Below are positions 33,814-42,880 of a stretch of DNA of 64,000 nucleotides, in pieces. Under the pieces are notes generated by a model, which searched no databases, had not been told where the DNA came from, and saw nothing but the letters and a program-made list of their open reading frames with translations. The DNA is from Paenibacillus chitinolyticus NBRC 15660 (GTDB taxonomy: Bacteria > Bacillota > Bacilli > Paenibacillales > NBRC-103111). The DNA lies in assembly GCF_000739915.1 (NCBI RefSeq), contig NZ_BBJT01000002.1, forward strand, positions 744,001-808,000, read 5' to 3'. Every line of letters begins with the position of its first letter. Within the stretch, counting starts at the first letter, position 1. A program made the translations under genes and the position numbers.

Positions 33814-35001
33814 ATGCGAATGACGGCAAGATTAGCGGGTATTCTTCTCTCTCTCTTTCTGCTGGCAGGGTGCTGGTCCTCTGTCGAGCTGAATGACCGT
33901 GCATTCGTGCGAATCGTAATGGTAGACAAAACCGATGACGGATACGAGCTCGTGCTGGGCATGCCGCTGGCGAACCGGTTGATTCCCGGCGAAGTGGGCG
34001 GGGGCTCCCAATCAGGGCGTGAGCCGTTTACGTACTTTTCCAAAATCGAAACGAACCTGAGCGACGCCTTCCGTAAAATCCAGAACGATCTCTCGCGGAA
34101 AATCACATTCGGACAGACTCACGTCGTCATTATCGGAAATCGCTACGCCGAGGAAGGGATCGGATCGCTGCTGGATCTGATAGCCCGGGAACCGAGAGTG
34201 CATATCAATGCAAACTTGTTCGTGACGCACGGCAGCGTCGATCAGATTATCCACCTCCCTCTGACCATGGAACGTTTCCCGTCCGACATTTTCTACGCCT
34301 ACGGCAAACGCAAAATAGCGACGGCCATCAATTTCAAAGATATCTTGAGAGCCCATTACATGGGGGGAGATTTTCTGGTTACCCGTCTCGTTTTCGGTAA
34401 AGCGGGCATTATGAACGAATCCAAAGAAGAGAATTGGATGGGTCCCGACGGGGCGGCTGTTTTCAAAGCAGACAAGATGGTCGGCTCACTGCCGGGAAAA
34501 AAAGCCGCAGGGGCTTTGTGGATACAAGGCCAGCCCGAAACACGGGAAATCACGGTGCCTTCCCCGACGGACGGCAAAGCCGTCAGCCTGCTCGTCGAAC
34601 GGAATTCGACCCGGATCCGGCCCGAGCTGACGGGAGATACCTTTACGTACAAGATTCATGTCAATACGGATCTGGATATCGTCGCTTCATACTCCAACAT
34701 TAATTTAAAAGATCACAAGCAGCTTAAAGAAATGGAGAAAAGTGTGGAAAACAAAATCAAGGAGGATGTCGAGCACTCGATCCGGTTGACTCAGCAGATG
34801 GGAACGGACGCGTTTCAACTGAACCGCTTTCTAGAATGGAAATACCCGAAGGAATGGAACCGCATCCGTAAAGAATGGGATGAAATATTCAGCAAAAAAG
34901 TCAACATCCAGTGTACGTCCGACGCCACCATCCGTAGAATCGGAGTGGTCAAGAAAACGTTCACCCTAGATCCCCAAAAGGACAAGGAGGTTTCAAAATG
35001 A
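33814..35001 (+). CDS. Germinant receptor lipoprotein, GerC family
   Basis: C subunit of the receptor, 395 aa, a lipoprotein (lipobox FLLAGC, Cys about 19, followed by WSSVELNDRAFVRIVMVDKT). The three-domain GerC layout is recognisable: the QSGREPFTYFSKIETNLSDAFRKIQ block, then TFGQTHVVIIGN, and the helical C-terminus with EWKYPKEWNRIRKEWDEIF. It starts 6 bp after gerA ends and overlaps the next gene by 4 bp (ATGA). Confidence 0.94.
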   Translation: MRMTARLAGILLSLFLLAGCWSSVELNDRAFVRIVMVDKTDDGYELVLGMPLANRLIPGEVGGGSQSGREPFTYFSKIETNLSDAFRKIQNDLSRKITFGQTHVVIIGNRYAEEGIGSLLDLIAREPRVHINANLFVTHGSVDQIIHLPLTMERFPSDIFYAYGKRKIATAINFKDILRAHYMGGDFLVTRLVFGKAGIMNESKEENWMGPDGAAVFKADKMVGSLPGKKAAGALWIQGQPETREITVPSPTDGKAVSLLVERNSTRIRPELTGDTFTYKIHVNTDLDIVASYSNINLKDHKQLKEMEKSVENKIKEDVEHSIRLTQQMGTDAFQLNRFLEWKYPKEWNRIRKEWDEIFSKKVNIQCTSDATIRRIGVVKKTFTLDPQKDKEVSK

Positions 35002-35210
35002 TTACGGTCCTGCTGACGTACGCGATTGTCATGATCATCCAATGGAGATACCTGGTGCGCTGCGGAAAAAAGAAACGGACCTTCTCCGTTTCTTTAAGCG
35101 TAACCGGCGTCCTTTGCGCCTGCGTGCTGCTTCTCCGTCATTCGAATAACGGTGAATCATTGATCGAATGGCTCGAAATCGTATTCGGTTCCTTGCATGT
35201 GACGTCTTAA
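34998..35210 (+). CDS. Small two-helix protein of ger operon (D-subunit-like)
   Basis: Protein of 70 aa with two hydrophobic helices (about 2-17 and 30-46) linked by a basic loop (RYLVRCGKKKR). It lies between gerC and gerB, overlapping gerC by ATGA and followed 20 bp later by the gerB start, with AAGGAGG upstream. Small two-helix D proteins occur in several Bacillus ger operons and modulate receptor activity; the match is by size, topology and position only. Confidence 0.8.
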   Translation: MITVLLTYAIVMIIQWRYLVRCGKKKRTFSVSLSVTGVLCACVLLLRHSNNGESLIEWLEIVFGSLHVTS

Positions 35211-35230
35211 ACCCGCTGAAGGAGGCTATC

Positions 35231-36340
35231 ATGGACAAAATAACGCCATTGCAGACTTATATGCTGTTCACCCAATACCTTCTGTCTACGCTGGTCAGCT
35301 TTCTCGCGGCGCCTCTCATCCAAAATGCGGGATATTCGGTCTGGATTCCCGTTATTGCCGGCTGCCTTCTGGGAGGAACGCTCACCTACCTGGCCTACAA
35401 ATTAAGCTGCCGCAGACCCGGGGGCTACATGGCGGAGTACGGCGGGGAAATTGTCGGACGGCCTCTGCATTATTTGTTCATCCTGTTAATGGCGTTTATT
35501 TATTTGTTTTCGGCGGCGCTTGTGCTCAGGCAATTGACCGATTTTATCGTCGAAATTTACCTTCCGGGCACTCCCCTCTGGGCCGTGGCCGGCCTGCTCG
35601 GCCTATGCACGACGAGGCTTGTCCACTCGGGTATAACGAACATATTCCGTTCAACCCAGGGTGTTTTTTTCGTGACACTGGCTCTGGTCGTACTTATCGC
35701 CGTTGCTTCCTGCCAGGATATCGTCCCCTATTCGGTCGTTTCCCTGTTCACCAACTTTGACGGACGCGGCATTCTTAGTGCAACCGCTATGATTACGGGA
35801 CTTTTCGGAGAAATGACGTTTATCGTGCTGTTTTTCCCCAAGTTCAAAGAAACGGGCCGGACGATGAAGGCGCTGGCATGGGCTATCGTCACCGCCGGAA
35901 TTCTGACGCTGGGGATTATGATTCCGATGGTGCTGCTTTTCGGACCTTCCCTGGCAGCCAATCTGACCTACGCCAATCTGGAAATGACGCGATACATTCA
36001 GCTCGGAAATTTTATCCAGAACATGGACCCGATCCTCATTCTCATGTGGTTGTTTACGCTGCTCGTCAAAATCAGCCTCTTTCTGTATATCTCGGTGATC
36101 ACCGTCACCCAGACCCTGAAAATGAAAGATACCCGGCTGCTCACCCTGCCCTTCGGCGTTACGGTCATTTTCCTCTGCCTCTGGATGGTAAATTCCTCCG
36201 AAACCCTGGACCGGTTCGCCGGCACAACCGCGGTGCCCATGACGCTGCTGGCGGAGCTGATTCCCGTTGTATATCTGCTGATCGACGCGCTCCGTTCCCG
36301 CTTCAAAAAGCGGCAGCCCGTCCGGGAACCTTCCACTTAA
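35231..36340 (+). CDS. Spore germination permease, GerB family (B subunit)
   Basis: B subunit of the receptor, 369 aa, with about ten transmembrane helices of the APC-like GRKB fold. Opening ITPLQTYMLFTQYLLST and the motif GGYMAEYGGEIVGRPLHYLF after helix 2 are typical. The ATG at 35231 follows GAAGGAGGCT; the longer frame from 35168 overlaps the small gene and lacks a ribosome binding site. Last gene of the operon. Confidence 0.94.
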   Translation: MDKITPLQTYMLFTQYLLSTLVSFLAAPLIQNAGYSVWIPVIAGCLLGGTLTYLAYKLSCRRPGGYMAEYGGEIVGRPLHYLFILLMAFIYLFSAALVLRQLTDFIVEIYLPGTPLWAVAGLLGLCTTRLVHSGITNIFRSTQGVFFVTLALVVLIAVASCQDIVPYSVVSLFTNFDGRGILSATAMITGLFGEMTFIVLFFPKFKETGRTMKALAWAIVTAGILTLGIMIPMVLLFGPSLAANLTYANLEMTRYIQLGNFIQNMDPILILMWLFTLLVKISLFLYISVITVTQTLKMKDTRLLTLPFGVTVIFLCLWMVNSSETLDRFAGTTAVPMTLLAELIPVVYLLIDALRSRFKKRQPVREPST

Positions 36341-36392
36341 TTGCCGTCAGACGGCCCTGGCCGGAAAGATCCCTTTACCCCGCCCGCACAAT

Positions 36393-36424
36393 AAAAAAAG
36401 CCGCGTCCGTTTACCGGATCGGCC
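36393..36424 (-). terminator. Rho-independent terminator of amidase gene
   Basis: GCCG.TCCG / CGG.CGCGGC hairpin followed by seven T on the minus strand. Confidence 0.65.
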
Positions 36425-36450
36425 TGTTAGTCGCCTCTATTCACACGGTG

Positions 36451-37728
36451 TTAATCCGTCCCGTCTCCGCTGAGAAGATCATACAAACGCTTCAAAATAA
36501 CGGCCTCCGCCCACAAAGGAAGCGGCTCGTCAAGTTTGTCTTTCCACGCCGGATCGGTCAGAAGTCCTTTCTCGTAAAGCCAATCCACGCCTTCCGTTTT
36601 CCAAGCCGGTATTACCGGCTGAATTTCCGGATTCAGTCCCATCGCTTTGGCCACCCCGTCTCCTATAACGTTCGCCAGATTTGTAAGCACGCCGGAATCG
36701 CCGAGCAGACTGACGTCGGCAGCGTTATCAATGAACAGATTTTCAAGCAGCACCGCGGACATGCCGGTTTCCCGCAATACCGCAAAATCCGCTTCCTTCT
36801 TGCCCCGGTCCACGACTTTCAGCGCGCTCAGATACTTCACAATCGTATCGTGAACGATCGTGCGCTTCTGTCCCGTCACTCCGCCGGAAGTGCCCGGATA
36901 AACATACGATTCGAATCCTTCTCCGCCGCCGGCATTAATATGAATGGAGACGAAATAAGCCGCTCCCCAGCCGTTTGCCAGGTTTGCGCGATCGGACAGG
37001 GCGACGAAGACGTCGGTGCTCCGTGTCAGTTTGACATTGGCCGCATACCCGTTTACGAGCCGGTCCCGGACCAGGAGCGCCAGCGTGAGCGTCAAGTTCT
37101 TCTCCAGCAGGCCGCTGCCCGAAGCGCCGGAATCCGTGCCGCCGTGACCGGCGTCGATCACGATAAGCGGTTTAACGGTCGGCACCGGAGCCGTGGCCGT
37201 CATGCCGTCGTACAGCTTCAAGATGGAGTGCCCGTAGGTTTCCCCCGCTTCCAGGGCGGCTTGCAGGCTGGCGTATTTGCTGCGGTCATAGCCGGGAACG
37301 GCCCAGCGGCCCGCAAGATCCTCCCAGTTCGGCGCGATGCCGCGCGCAACGAGAGCAAACCGGGGATCAACGAGAGCTTCTCCGGCCGGAAGCGGATTTG
37401 GGGACGCATAGGCGAAAAGATGCTGAATCTGCGCCGTTACGCCGTCCTTGATCGTCGGAAAGCTGTTGCCGGGAACTCCCCCGGTCGCTCCGATACCGGC
37501 AAAGTTGTTCTGCTCGGGTTTGACGTCACCCCCAAACCTGAACCAGTCCGTTTCATGAATGGACTGGGCGACGGCGACATCGCCGCGGACGCCGTACTTG
37601 GCTCCCACGGTTAGAAATTGTCTGGCTATTTCCGGGTTGAAGGACGGATTAACCTTGCGAATGAATGCTGTGATGACATCAAGCGAAGCTAGTGAATTGC
37701 CTATGATCGGATGCTGGGATACAGCCAT
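36451..37728 (-). CDS. N-acetylmuramoyl-L-alanine amidase with glucosaminidase-like domain
   Basis: Peptidoglycan hydrolase of 425 aa. The N-terminal half (about 25-180) resembles a glucosaminidase/lysozyme-like domain (SIHETDWFRFGG, NNFAGIGATGG, FAYASPNPLP). The second half is Amidase_3, with zinc ligands in VIDAGHGGTDSGASG, an E in LLEKNLTL, His in FVSIHINAGGG and catalytic Glu in VLLENLFIDN. A C-terminal helical tail of about 60 residues follows. The ATG at 37728 follows AGAGGTGAGG. No signal peptide is visible, so release may need lysis, sporulation or a holin. Such enzymes act in cell-wall turnover or germination. Confidence 0.9.
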   Translation of the reverse strand: MAVSQHPIIGNSLASLDVITAFIRKVNPSFNPEIARQFLTVGAKYGVRGDVAVAQSIHETDWFRFGGDVKPEQNNFAGIGATGGVPGNSFPTIKDGVTAQIQHLFAYASPNPLPAGEALVDPRFALVARGIAPNWEDLAGRWAVPGYDRSKYASLQAALEAGETYGHSILKLYDGMTATAPVPTVKPLIVIDAGHGGTDSGASGSGLLEKNLTLTLALLVRDRLVNGYAANVKLTRSTDVFVALSDRANLANGWGAAYFVSIHINAGGGEGFESYVYPGTSGGVTGQKRTIVHDTIVKYLSALKVVDRGKKEADFAVLRETGMSAVLLENLFIDNAADVSLLGDSGVLTNLANVIGDGVAKAMGLNPEIQPVIPAWKTEGVDWLYEKGLLTDPAWKDKLDEPLPLWAEAVILKRLYDLLSGDGTD

Positions 37729-37887
37729 TGTCCTCACCTCTTCAACGTCATGTAGGATAGGACAGGATATGCCGGTTTCGCCATTACGGTAAGTGTGGAT
37801 GTCCCATCTGGTTCCAATATAGCTCATACGCCCTTGTACACGCGAGATAAATCCCCGAAGAAGTCAATATAACCCGGCAGACAGACA

Positions 37888-37920
37888 AAAAGACCTTCTC
37901 CCGGAAGAGAAGGTCTTTCT
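37888..37920. terminator. Bidirectional terminator
   Basis: AAAGACCTTCTC/GAGAAGGTCTTT stem with a CCGGAA loop, next to the nitroreductase stop. Confidence 0.8.
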
Positions 37921-37936
37921 TTCGAAGCCGAAAGGC

Positions 37937-38533
37937 TTATTTAAACACTTTCACGCGGTCTTCAACCGGCTGGAACTGTTTCTCGCCGGCTTCTGCGGCA
38001 GGCTTGCCGAAAGGCATTTGAGCCACGAGTTTCCAGGTTGCAGGCACGTTCCATTCGGTGCGTACCGCTTCGTCGACGAGCGGGTTGTAGTGCTGCAGGG
38101 TAGCTCCGAAACCTTCGGCTTCCAGACTCGTCCATACGACGAATTGAAGCATGCCGGAAGAATGGTGGGACCAGATCGGGAAGTTGTCGGCATAGGCCGC
38201 GAATTGCTGCTGCAGACCTTCCACGACAGCCTGGTCTTCGAAGAACAGCACCGTTCCGTAGCCGTTTTTGAAGAGACCCATTTTCTGGGCGGTTGCTTCG
38301 AATTTCTCGCCGTCACCGACGATGCCGCGCAGAATCTCCGTTGTAAGATCCCAGAACTTGTCATGCTGTTCGTTCAGCAGAACGACCACTCTCGCGCTTT
38401 GAGAGTTAAAAGAAGAAGGCGTATGTTTAACAGCTTCGTTTACCAGTTCCACAATTTTCTCGTCCGATACGACGGCTTCTTTGCTGATCGCATAGATCGA
38501 ACGTCTGTTTTTTACAGCAGTATTAAAATCCAT
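37937..38533 (-). CDS. Nitroreductase family protein (YdgI/Frm2-like)
   Basis: FMN oxidoreductase of 198 aa belonging to the nitroreductase branch with KNRRSIYAISKEAVVSDEKI at the N-terminus, HTPSSFNSQSARVVVL, and the mid-protein WSHHSSGMLQFVVWTSLEAEGFGATLQHYNPLVD. ATG with GAGGTGG upstream. The promoter region carries GTAAGTTACCTAC (38557-38569), an HxlR-type palindrome. Likely a stress-induced quinone or nitro reductase; substrate unknown. Confidence 0.92.
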   Translation of the reverse strand: MDFNTAVKNRRSIYAISKEAVVSDEKIVELVNEAVKHTPSSFNSQSARVVVLLNEQHDKFWDLTTEILRGIVGDGEKFEATAQKMGLFKNGYGTVLFFEDQAVVEGLQQQFAAYADNFPIWSHHSSGMLQFVVWTSLEAEGFGATLQHYNPLVDEAVRTEWNVPATWKLVAQMPFGKPAAEAGEKQFQPVEDRVKVFK

Positions 38534-38556
38534 GATTTCTTAGCCACCTCTTTTTT

Positions 38557-38569
38557 GTAAGTTACCTAC
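38557..38569 (-). promoter_or_regulatory. HxlR-type palindrome upstream of nitroreductase
   Basis: GTAAGTTACCTAC, containing the perfect palindrome GTAA-G-TTAC, lies between the promoter and the ribosome binding site. Related GTAAC/GTTAC elements occur at 40053-40071 and 45010-45046. Confidence 0.5.
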
Positions 38570-38644
38570 TTTTATAGTGTAGCCTATTTCGAATAAAAAA
38601 GCATCTTTTTTTTAGCGAGTGGCAATATGGGTTGATTTGGGCAC

Positions 38645-38698
38645 AAAAAAAGGCTGAACCCTCCCGCTTCAACTGCTTGAAGCAAGAGTATTCAACCG
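38645..38698 (-). terminator. Rho-independent terminator of MFS gene
   Basis: GGTTGAA...TTCAGCC long stem, with T7 on the minus strand. Confidence 0.7.
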
Positions 38699-38709
38699 TT
38701 TGTAAATCA

Positions 38710-39966
38710 TCAGCGCGTGCCCGCCGCCGATTCGGCGGACTGTCCGGTGCGTGAGATATGACGCTTGACCATGAAATAATAACAGAGGATGGCGCCAACG
38801 TCCGTCGCCGCGATAACGATTCCCATCGGAACGGCCGTCCCGCTTCCCGCTATCCCCACCAGCGGGGCGACAAGCCCGCCGAAAATAAACGACAGCAGGC
38901 CGAGCAGAGCCGATGCGCTGCCTGCGGAATGCCCGTAGTTTTGCATCGCCAGGGAAAATCCCGCCGTGTTCACGATCCCGACGCTCGACACCACAAAGAA
39001 TAGCGGGATCAGGATGGCCGTTAGTCCGGCTCCGGCAAGAATCATCGCAAGGAGCGTGACGCCTCCGAGACCGGCAATGATCAGGCCGCTGATCAGCAGC
39101 TTCGTCTCGCTCACCCTTCCGGCCAGCCGCCCGGCAATCTGACCCGCCAGAATGATGCCCAAGCCGTTGATGGCAAAGAACAGGCTGAACATCTGGGGCG
39201 AGGCGCCGAATATATTCTGGATCACGAACGGCGATCCCGAAATATAAGCGAACATAGCCGCGGCCACCAGGCCCTGCGACAGCGCGTAGCCCATGAAGAT
39301 CCGGTCGCGCAGCAGCGTTTTGAACGTGGCGACCGTCTGCTTGACGCCGCCCTTCGTCCGCCTATCGGCGGGCAGCGTTTCGGGAAGGCCCTTCCAGGAT
39401 GCGAGCAGCATGATCACGCCGATCAGAGCCAGTACGATAAACACGCCCTGCCAGGAGGTAAACTGAAGCAGCTGCCCGCCCGCAATGGGCGCAAGGATCG
39501 GCGCCACTCCGTTAATAAGCATCAAGAGCGAGAAGAAGCGCGTCAATTCCGGTCCGCTGTACATATCCCGTACAACCGCCCGCGACAGCACGATGCCCGC
39601 AGACCCGGCCATCCCCTGTATGAAGCGGAGAACGATAAGCCCCCAGACGGAAGGCACGATCGCGCACAGCAAAGATGCGGCCGTATAAACGGCGAGGCCA
39701 ATCATAAGCGGCCCCCGGCGGCCTTTGATATCGCTGATGGAGCCTGCAAACACCTGCCCGATGGCGAGGCCGAGCAGACAGGAAGTCAAGCTCAATTGAG
39801 CCAGCGAAGCCGTCGTATTCAGATCGTCCGCCAGTTTGGGAAGCGCCGGCAGGTACATATCCAGCGACAGCGGTCCGAAAGCCGACAGAGACCCGAGAAT
39901 GACGGCAAGCGTAAATTTCCGCGAACGGCCGGCTCCTTCCGCTGCGGCGAGACTGTTGTTACTCAT
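38710..39966 (-). CDS. Bcr/CflA family multidrug efflux MFS transporter
   Basis: Drug:H+ antiporter of 418 aa with 12 helices. The opening GSLSAFGPLSLDMYLPALPKLADDL is the Bcr/CflA (DHA1) signature, and the loop 2-3 motif reads GSISDIKGRRGPL. Motif C-like GAGL and the helix-5 segment GVAPILAPIAGG are present. The ATG at 39966 is preferred to the TTG at 39975, which abuts the ribosome binding site. A perfect TGTAACTT-ATA-AAGTTACA palindrome at 40053-40071 marks its control region. Confidence 0.93.
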   Translation of the reverse strand: MSNNSLAAAEGAGRSRKFTLAVILGSLSAFGPLSLDMYLPALPKLADDLNTTASLAQLSLTSCLLGLAIGQVFAGSISDIKGRRGPLMIGLAVYTAASLLCAIVPSVWGLIVLRFIQGMAGSAGIVLSRAVVRDMYSGPELTRFFSLLMLINGVAPILAPIAGGQLLQFTSWQGVFIVLALIGVIMLLASWKGLPETLPADRRTKGGVKQTVATFKTLLRDRIFMGYALSQGLVAAAMFAYISGSPFVIQNIFGASPQMFSLFFAINGLGIILAGQIAGRLAGRVSETKLLISGLIIAGLGGVTLLAMILAGAGLTAILIPLFFVVSSVGIVNTAGFSLAMQNYGHSAGSASALLGLLSFIFGGLVAPLVGIAGSGTAVPMGIVIAATDVGAILCYYFMVKRHISRTGQSAESAAGTR

Positions 39967-40052
39967 CCGATTCAACCCTATCTTGTAAATTTTGATTGCT
40001 TTGTCCGATTCCTACTATAAACGAAAGCTCCCGTAAAAAGAACAACGTTTAC

Positions 40053-40071
40053 TGTAACTTATAAAGTTACA
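40053..40071 (-). promoter_or_regulatory. Perfect 8-3-8 palindrome upstream of efflux gene
   Basis: TGTAACTT-ATA-AAGTTACA, a perfect inverted repeat 82 bp upstream of the start. Good candidate operator for a one-component regulator, with matching half-sites at 45010-45016 and 45039-45046 next to hxlR. Confidence 0.65.
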
Positions 40072-40100
40072 AGCTGTCAACACCCTTCCGGGAATCCCGC

Positions 40101-40139
40101 AAAAAAAGCGGAACGTCCGCATGCAGACGTTCCGCTTTT
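40101..40139 (-). terminator. Rho-independent terminator
   Basis: AAAAGCGGAACGTC/GACGTTCCGCTTTT stem with an A-rich and T-rich flank, ending the lactonase gene. Confidence 0.85.
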
Positions 40140-40170
40140 CCTTTTCTTTCCGGGCCGGTAACGGCGCCTC

Positions 40171-41253
40171 TTATAGATAAGCCGGCCGCACGCAGACCGG
40201 CTTCGACACCGCGGCCGACTGTCCGGTATACTGGATTCTGCCGCTGGAGCGGTCCACACGGAACGTCGCGATGTTGTCCGTGTCGCGGTTTGCCGCGATC
40301 AGGAACGCGCCGCCCGGCGTCAAGGCAAAGTTGCGCGGATGCTTGCCTTCCACGGACACATGTTCCACAACCGTGAGCTTCCCGCTCGCCTCGTCCACCG
40401 AGTAGACGACGATACTTTCGTGACCCCGGTTGGAGCCGTACACGTATGCGCCGTCTTCCGACACCAGGATCTCTGCGCAGTAGCTCTCGCCCGTGAACCC
40501 TTCGGGCAGCGTCGTCACCGTTTCGATCGGCTCCAGAACGCCTGTCTCTTCGTCGTAGCGGAGAGACGTTACCGTGGAGCTCATCTCGTTGATGACGAAC
40601 GCCAGCTTGCCGCCGGGATGGAACGCCATATGACGCGGGCCCGCTTCCGGAGGCACGGCGGTTTCGCCGTGCGGCTTCAGCACGTTGTTCTCCGTATCCA
40701 GGACATAGGATACGATGCGGTCCAGCCCCAGGTCCGGTACGAACACGAACCGGTTGTCCCTGCTGAAGAACGCCGAGTGCGGATGAGGCTGCTCCTGGCG
40801 CTCGGGGTTAGGCCCGTGGCCTTCGTGCTGCTTCACGTCGAGCAGTCTGCCGACCGTGCCGTCCGCGCGCACCTCGACAAGCCCGACGAGGCCGCCGTGA
40901 TAGCTCGCCACGACGAGGTAGCGTCCGCTCGCATCCCTCTGGATATGGCAGGTCGGGGCGTCTACGGTGACGGCATGGTTCATTTCGGTCAAGCTCCCCT
41001 GCCCGGAATCAATGGTATACGCGTAGGCGGACCCGGTCCGGGCGCCCTCGCTTGTCGTTCCCTCGGAAATGGCGTACAGCTTGCGTCCCTCGACATCCAG
41101 GTTCAGAAACGTGGGGTTTTTAAGGCCGGATACCTCATCCAGCTTCGTAAGCGCGCCCGTTTCTTCATTTAATTCCATCACATACACACCCGGGCCTTCC
41201 GGTTCCGCATAAGAACCGACAAAGACCAGCAAACGTTCTCCTTGACCGGACAT
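40171..41253 (-). CDS. pgl: 6-phosphogluconolactonase-like (lactonase family, beta-propeller)
   Basis: Seven-bladed propeller enzyme of 360 aa, cytoplasmic, predicted to hydrolyse 6-phosphogluconolactone in the pentose phosphate pathway (YkgB/Pgl type). Visible blocks: FVGSYAEPEGPGVYVMELN at the N-terminus, HPHSAFFSRDNRFVFVPDLGLDRI, GPRHMAFHPGGKLAFVINE and HPRNFALTPGGAFLIAANRDTDNI. ATG with GGAGGAGGAATG upstream. Single-gene unit. Members of this fold can also act on other lactones, so the symbol is by similarity. Confidence 0.88.
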   Translation of the reverse strand: MSGQGERLLVFVGSYAEPEGPGVYVMELNEETGALTKLDEVSGLKNPTFLNLDVEGRKLYAISEGTTSEGARTGSAYAYTIDSGQGSLTEMNHAVTVDAPTCHIQRDASGRYLVVASYHGGLVGLVEVRADGTVGRLLDVKQHEGHGPNPERQEQPHPHSAFFSRDNRFVFVPDLGLDRIVSYVLDTENNVLKPHGETAVPPEAGPRHMAFHPGGKLAFVINEMSSTVTSLRYDEETGVLEPIETVTTLPEGFTGESYCAEILVSEDGAYVYGSNRGHESIVVYSVDEASGKLTVVEHVSVEGKHPRNFALTPGGAFLIAANRDTDNIATFRVDRSSGRIQYTGQSAAVSKPVCVRPAYL

Positions 41254-41368
41254 TACACATTCCTCCTCCTTATAAATACGTGAAACAACCTGTTATGTAA
41301 GTGCTGCGGGTTTCTCCTCTAAATGTACACGCTTCTTGCCATAAAAATCAAACTTGTTCCCCAAAATA

Positions 41369-41407
41369 AAAACACCCGTACAGGGAAACTCAACCCCCGT
41401 GGGTGCC
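41369..41407 (-). terminator. Rho-independent terminator of DUF421 gene
   Basis: GGCACCCACGG / CGGGTGT hairpin followed by TTTTTATTTT on the minus strand. Confidence 0.65.
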
Positions 41408-41434
41408 CGGATACTTTCCGCCTGCGTTCCATTG

Positions 41435-42295
41435 CTAGCGGGACAAAAGCGGCTTGATTTCCGAAATCATCTCCTCCATGGACCTGGAGCACTCCTCAAA
41501 CATCCGTTTGGCTTCCGGATCGTTCGTGGAAAGGCCGAACATCTCGATGTCCGCCTCGCATTTCTTAATCTGGGCGAGCAGGACCGCTTTTTTCTGAGGC
41601 TGGGGAACCTGCAGCTTGTCGTCGAACAAATCGACGTAAAGCTCTCCGTAAGAGTCCACCTGACCCAGAAAAACGTTGTCGATGGTCGCGTCCATCGTTT
41701 CCAGCTCCGTCTGGAGCCAGCCCCGGTTGAGACCGATGGCGGCCAAAGGCTCGTCGAGCGCCTTGCCATCCATAATTACGGCCTGCGGCTCTTCCGCCGG
41801 GCCGACTTTAATGCCGAGGTGCTTCGGGGTCAGAGGCTGGTTTTCCTTTTTCAGAAGCACGTTGATTTCCCCGCTCGCTTCCATCACCGCAAATTCGACG
41901 TCGGCCGCCTGGAACACGTTTTTCCTGCGCAGGCTTTGCAGCAGATCGTCCGTAGTCAGCCGTTCTTTCTTCAGGTTTTCTTCCATGATTTTTCCTTTTT
42001 TGATGAGAATCGTTTCCCGGTTATCAATGAAATCCCGGGCCGCTTTGCTTTTCATCTGGAGAAATCCGATTCCGACGGCGGCCAAAATCCACACGAACAG
42101 AGCTATAATTCCCAAATACCAATCGGCTGTGCGGCTCAGCGTTATATAGACGGCCAGGACGGCTGCGGCGACCCCCGTTGTCACTTCAAAGAACGTCAAC
42201 CGGCTGTTCTGCCTCTTCCCGAGCAGCTTGGCTGCGGCCAGTACGATCACGATGACCATCAGGGTCCGTAAAACAACCACGATCCAATCCGGCAT
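41435..42295 (-). CDS. DUF421 (YetF-like) membrane protein
   Basis: Membrane protein of 286 aa. Three N-terminal helices (about 5-85) precede the DUF421/YetF soluble part (NRETILIKKGKIMEENLKKERLTTDDLLQSLRRKNVF..., VEFAVMEASGEINVL). A longer helical C-terminal extension (about 200-286) follows. The ATG at 42295 follows AAGGAGGGACC. Proteins of this type, together with DUF1657 proteins, occur in mobile spoVA operons of Bacillus linked to spore heat resistance. Here the gene is divergent from a DUF1657 gene with cdaS beyond, pointing to a spore role. Confidence 0.88.
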   Translation of the reverse strand: MPDWIVVVLRTLMVIVIVLAAAKLLGKRQNSRLTFFEVTTGVAAAVLAVYITLSRTADWYLGIIALFVWILAAVGIGFLQMKSKAARDFIDNRETILIKKGKIMEENLKKERLTTDDLLQSLRRKNVFQAADVEFAVMEASGEINVLLKKENQPLTPKHLGIKVGPAEEPQAVIMDGKALDEPLAAIGLNRGWLQTELETMDATIDNVFLGQVDSYGELYVDLFDDKLQVPQPQKKAVLLAQIKKCEADIEMFGLSTNDPEAKRMFEECSRSMEEMISEIKPLLSR

Positions 42296-42500
42296 AATCC
42301 GGTCCCTCCTTCTGTCGTATCTCCTTAAATTTATCTTTCCCGTTCCTAAAAAAGTTGTCCTTTTCCGAGTCGTTTTATTCTTCCCCGGGGCCATTTAGAG
42401 CCGGTCGCTTTTTAAACCCGCGCATGAATGAAACCGAGGCTGTCCGGTTAGATTACTTTTTGTCCAATCAAAGGATTTCACGGAAAAGGAGGTGTATACA

Positions 42501-42707
42501 ATGACAGTCGGCTCCCAAGTAAAAACTTGTCTGGCTTCCCTGAAAAGCGCCCAAGCGAGCCTTGAATCGTTTGCCCTGAGCACACAAAACCAGGACGCGA
42601 AGACGCTGTTCGAAAATGCCGCCAAAACCACCCAGGATGTCGTCACCCAGGTACAAGGGCGCGTTCAGCAGCTGGAAAACGAAGAACCGCAATATCAAGG
42701 CTTCTGA
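42501..42707 (+). CDS. DUF1657 family small protein
   Basis: Helical protein of 68 aa: VGSQVKTCLASLKSAQASLESFAL, then TLFENAAKTTQDVVTQVQGRVQQLE, typical of DUF1657. The ATG at 42501 has AAAGGAGGTG 7 nt upstream; the GTG at 42492 is part of the ribosome binding site. A perfect terminator follows. DUF1657 genes usually sit in spore-expressed operons with DUF421 and spoVA genes; there is no spoVA gene here. Confidence 0.88.
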   Translation: MTVGSQVKTCLASLKSAQASLESFALSTQNQDAKTLFENAAKTTQDVVTQVQGRVQQLENEEPQYQGF

Positions 42708-42717
42708 CCCTGATCGT

Positions 42718-42756
42718 AAAAGCTTTGCCGGCTCGGGCCGGCAGAGCTTTTTTTGC
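42718..42756 (+). terminator. Rho-independent terminator of DUF1657 gene
   Basis: AAAGCT..GCCGGC-TCGG-GCCGGC..AGCTTT followed by a T-run, ten bases after the stop. Confidence 0.9.
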
Positions 42757-42880
42757 GTCATTCCCGTTTACGGGAACGTAAGCCGGGTGGCAGGACTTAG
42801 CTCCTGGACTGCCGTGTATTATCGCGGAAGTCTGCAAACAATGAAACCAACTATCATTGTGCGAAAAGGATGTGTTTCCA

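Noticed and set aside
35878-37614. 578-codon + strand frame spanning gerB and the amidase
   Set aside because: It crosses two well-supported genes and a terminator; composition is that of a shadow frame.
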